From Paraburkholderia sp. SG-MS1 (GTDB lineage: Bacteria; Pseudomonadota; Gammaproteobacteria; Burkholderiales; Burkholderiaceae), in NCBI RefSeq assembly GCF_012275575.1, contig NZ_NPIH01000168.1, positions 62,001 to 126,000 on the forward strand: a stretch of DNA of 64,000 nucleotides. The letters run 5' to 3'. The notes under the pieces were generated by a model. The model was not told the origin of the DNA, searched no databases, and was given only the letters and a program-made list of their open reading frames with translations. The translations under genes were made by a program, and so were the position numbers. Shown one piece after another: positions 63,286 to 64,000 of this stretch. Within the stretch, counting starts at the first letter, position 1. Each line of letters begins with the position of its first letter.

Positions 63286-64000
63286 TCACTCCGGCGTTGC
63301 CGAAATCTTGTGAATCGACAGGTCCGCGCCGTTGTATTCGTCTTCCTGGTCGAGCCGCAGGCCCACCGTCAAACGGATTGCGCCGTACACGAGCGAGCCG
63401 CCGAGCGACGCCACTGCGATTCCGCCCAGCGTGCCGATCAGCTGCGAGCCGAATGACACACCGCCCATGCCGCCGAGCGCGTGCTGACCGAAAATCCCCG
63501 CTGCGATGCCGCCCCACGCGCCGCACAGCCCATGCAGCGGCCACACGCCGAGGACGTCGTCGATGCGCCAGCGGTTCTGCACGCAGGTGAACATATACAC
63601 GAACAGTGCGCCCGCGATGCCGCCCGTCACCAGCGCGCCGAGCGGATGCATCACGTCCGAGCCGGCGCAGACCGCCACCAGACCGGCGAGCGGGCCGTTA
63701 TAGGTGAAGCCCGGATCGTTGCGGCCGGCGAACCACGCGCTCAGCGTGCCGCCGACCATCGCCATCAGCGAATTGACGGCGACGAGGCCGCTGATCTTGT
63801 CGACCGTCTGTGCGCTCATCACGTTGAAGCCGAACCAGCCGACCGTCAGCACCCACGCCCCCAGCGCGAGGAACGGAATATTCGATGGCGGATGCGCGGC
63901 AATGCCGCCGTCCCGATGGTAGCGCCCGTGCCGCGCGCCCAGCAGCAGCACCGCCGGCAACGCGACCCAGCCGCCGAACGCGTGCACCACCACCGAGCCG
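63286..64000 (-). CDS. Ammonium transporter (AmtB family), partial
   Basis: The C-terminal ~238 residues of an Amt/Rh-type ammonium channel; its start lies beyond the right edge. Recognisable segments are ALGAWVLTVGWFGFNVMSAQ, the TM helix with AGSDVMHPLGALVTGGIAG and the pore histidine region DVLGVWPLHGLCGAWGGIAA. The C-terminal cytoplasmic tail (LDQEDEYNGADLSIHKIS) is the usual GlnK-contact end. In many bacteria amtB follows glnK; the upstream gene is not visible here. Confidence 0.93.
   Translation of the reverse strand, partial: GSVVVHAFGGWVALPAVLLLGARHGRYHRDGGIAAHPPSNIPFLALGAWVLTVGWFGFNVMSAQTVDKISGLVAVNSLMAMVGGTLSAWFAGRNDPGFTYNGPLAGLVAVCAGSDVMHPLGALVTGGIAGALFVYMFTCVQNRWRIDDVLGVWPLHGLCGAWGGIAAGIFGQHALGGMGGVSFGSQLIGTLGGIAVASLGGSLVYGAIRLTVGLRLDQEDEYNGADLSIHKISATPE

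Noticed and set aside
1..64000. CRISPR arrays, tRNA or rRNA genes
   Set aside because: No regularly spaced direct repeats, cloverleaf-like sequences or conserved rRNA segments were noticed on either strand.

Overview
The window is GC-rich chromosomal DNA of a Burkholderiaceae bacterium, most likely Paraburkholderia or a close relative. This rests on gene families typical of that group (OmpC-type porins, a DUF4148 secreted protein, a DUF3331 protein), GC-rich codon use, and many small catabolic clusters each with its own LysR, GntR, LacI, IclR or TetR regulator. No rRNA, tRNA or CRISPR was found.

Layout: 1-2.2 kb holds the end of an EAL/HDOD signalling protein, an exported peroxiredoxin and a small membrane protein. 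2.2-10.1 kb is an mdtABC-like RND efflux operon on the minus strand. 10.5-12.6 kb has an IclR regulator and a non-coding stretch with an orphan hairpin plus Rho-independent terminator (candidate sRNA). 12.6-27.5 kb is a catabolic cluster: amidase, MFS transporter, porin, heme-oxygenase-like diiron oxidase, aldehyde dehydrogenase, GlcG-like protein, ferredoxin reductase, two permeases, ornithine-cyclodeaminase-like enzyme, two ferredoxins, esterase and a GntR/FCD regulator. It is tied together by six copies of a GTATAC-A-N3-TAC palindrome upstream of its transcription units.

28.1-45.3 kb is a second, visibly less GC-rich catabolic region. A seven-gene minus-strand operon (hydroxyquinol 1,2-dioxygenase to maleylacetate reductase) is divergent from a LysR gene. 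It is flanked by a LacI regulator and PhyH oxygenase on one side, and by an SDR, a Gfo/Idh/MocA dehydrogenase, a complete ribose-type ABC importer and a porin on the other. The combination suggests uptake and oxidation of a sugar-like or glycosylated compound whose aromatic part is funnelled through hydroxyquinol to 3-oxoadipate.

45.4-62.5 kb is an eroded accessory zone: a second amidase/MFS pair with a broken TetR gene but an intact palindromic operator, a PEBP protein, an SDR, and a LysR gene cut at about 54.11 kb. A possible LysR tail lies at 61.2-61.4 kb; between them are a truncated wHTH-ATPase, a transposase remnant, a flavoprotein dehydrogenase, an MscS-cNMP channel, a chloroperoxidase-type hydrolase and an ECF41 sigma factor. 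A DUF3331 gene and a decayed Rieske protein follow. 62.5-64 kb returns to core-type genes: a fluoride-riboswitch-controlled CrcB channel and the C-terminal part of an AmtB ammonium transporter.

The best candidate for an undescribed system is the 12.6-27.5 kb GntR regulon, centred on a diiron oxidase with all expected metal ligands and its own electron-transfer chain. The sugar-uptake/hydroxyquinol region is the second.
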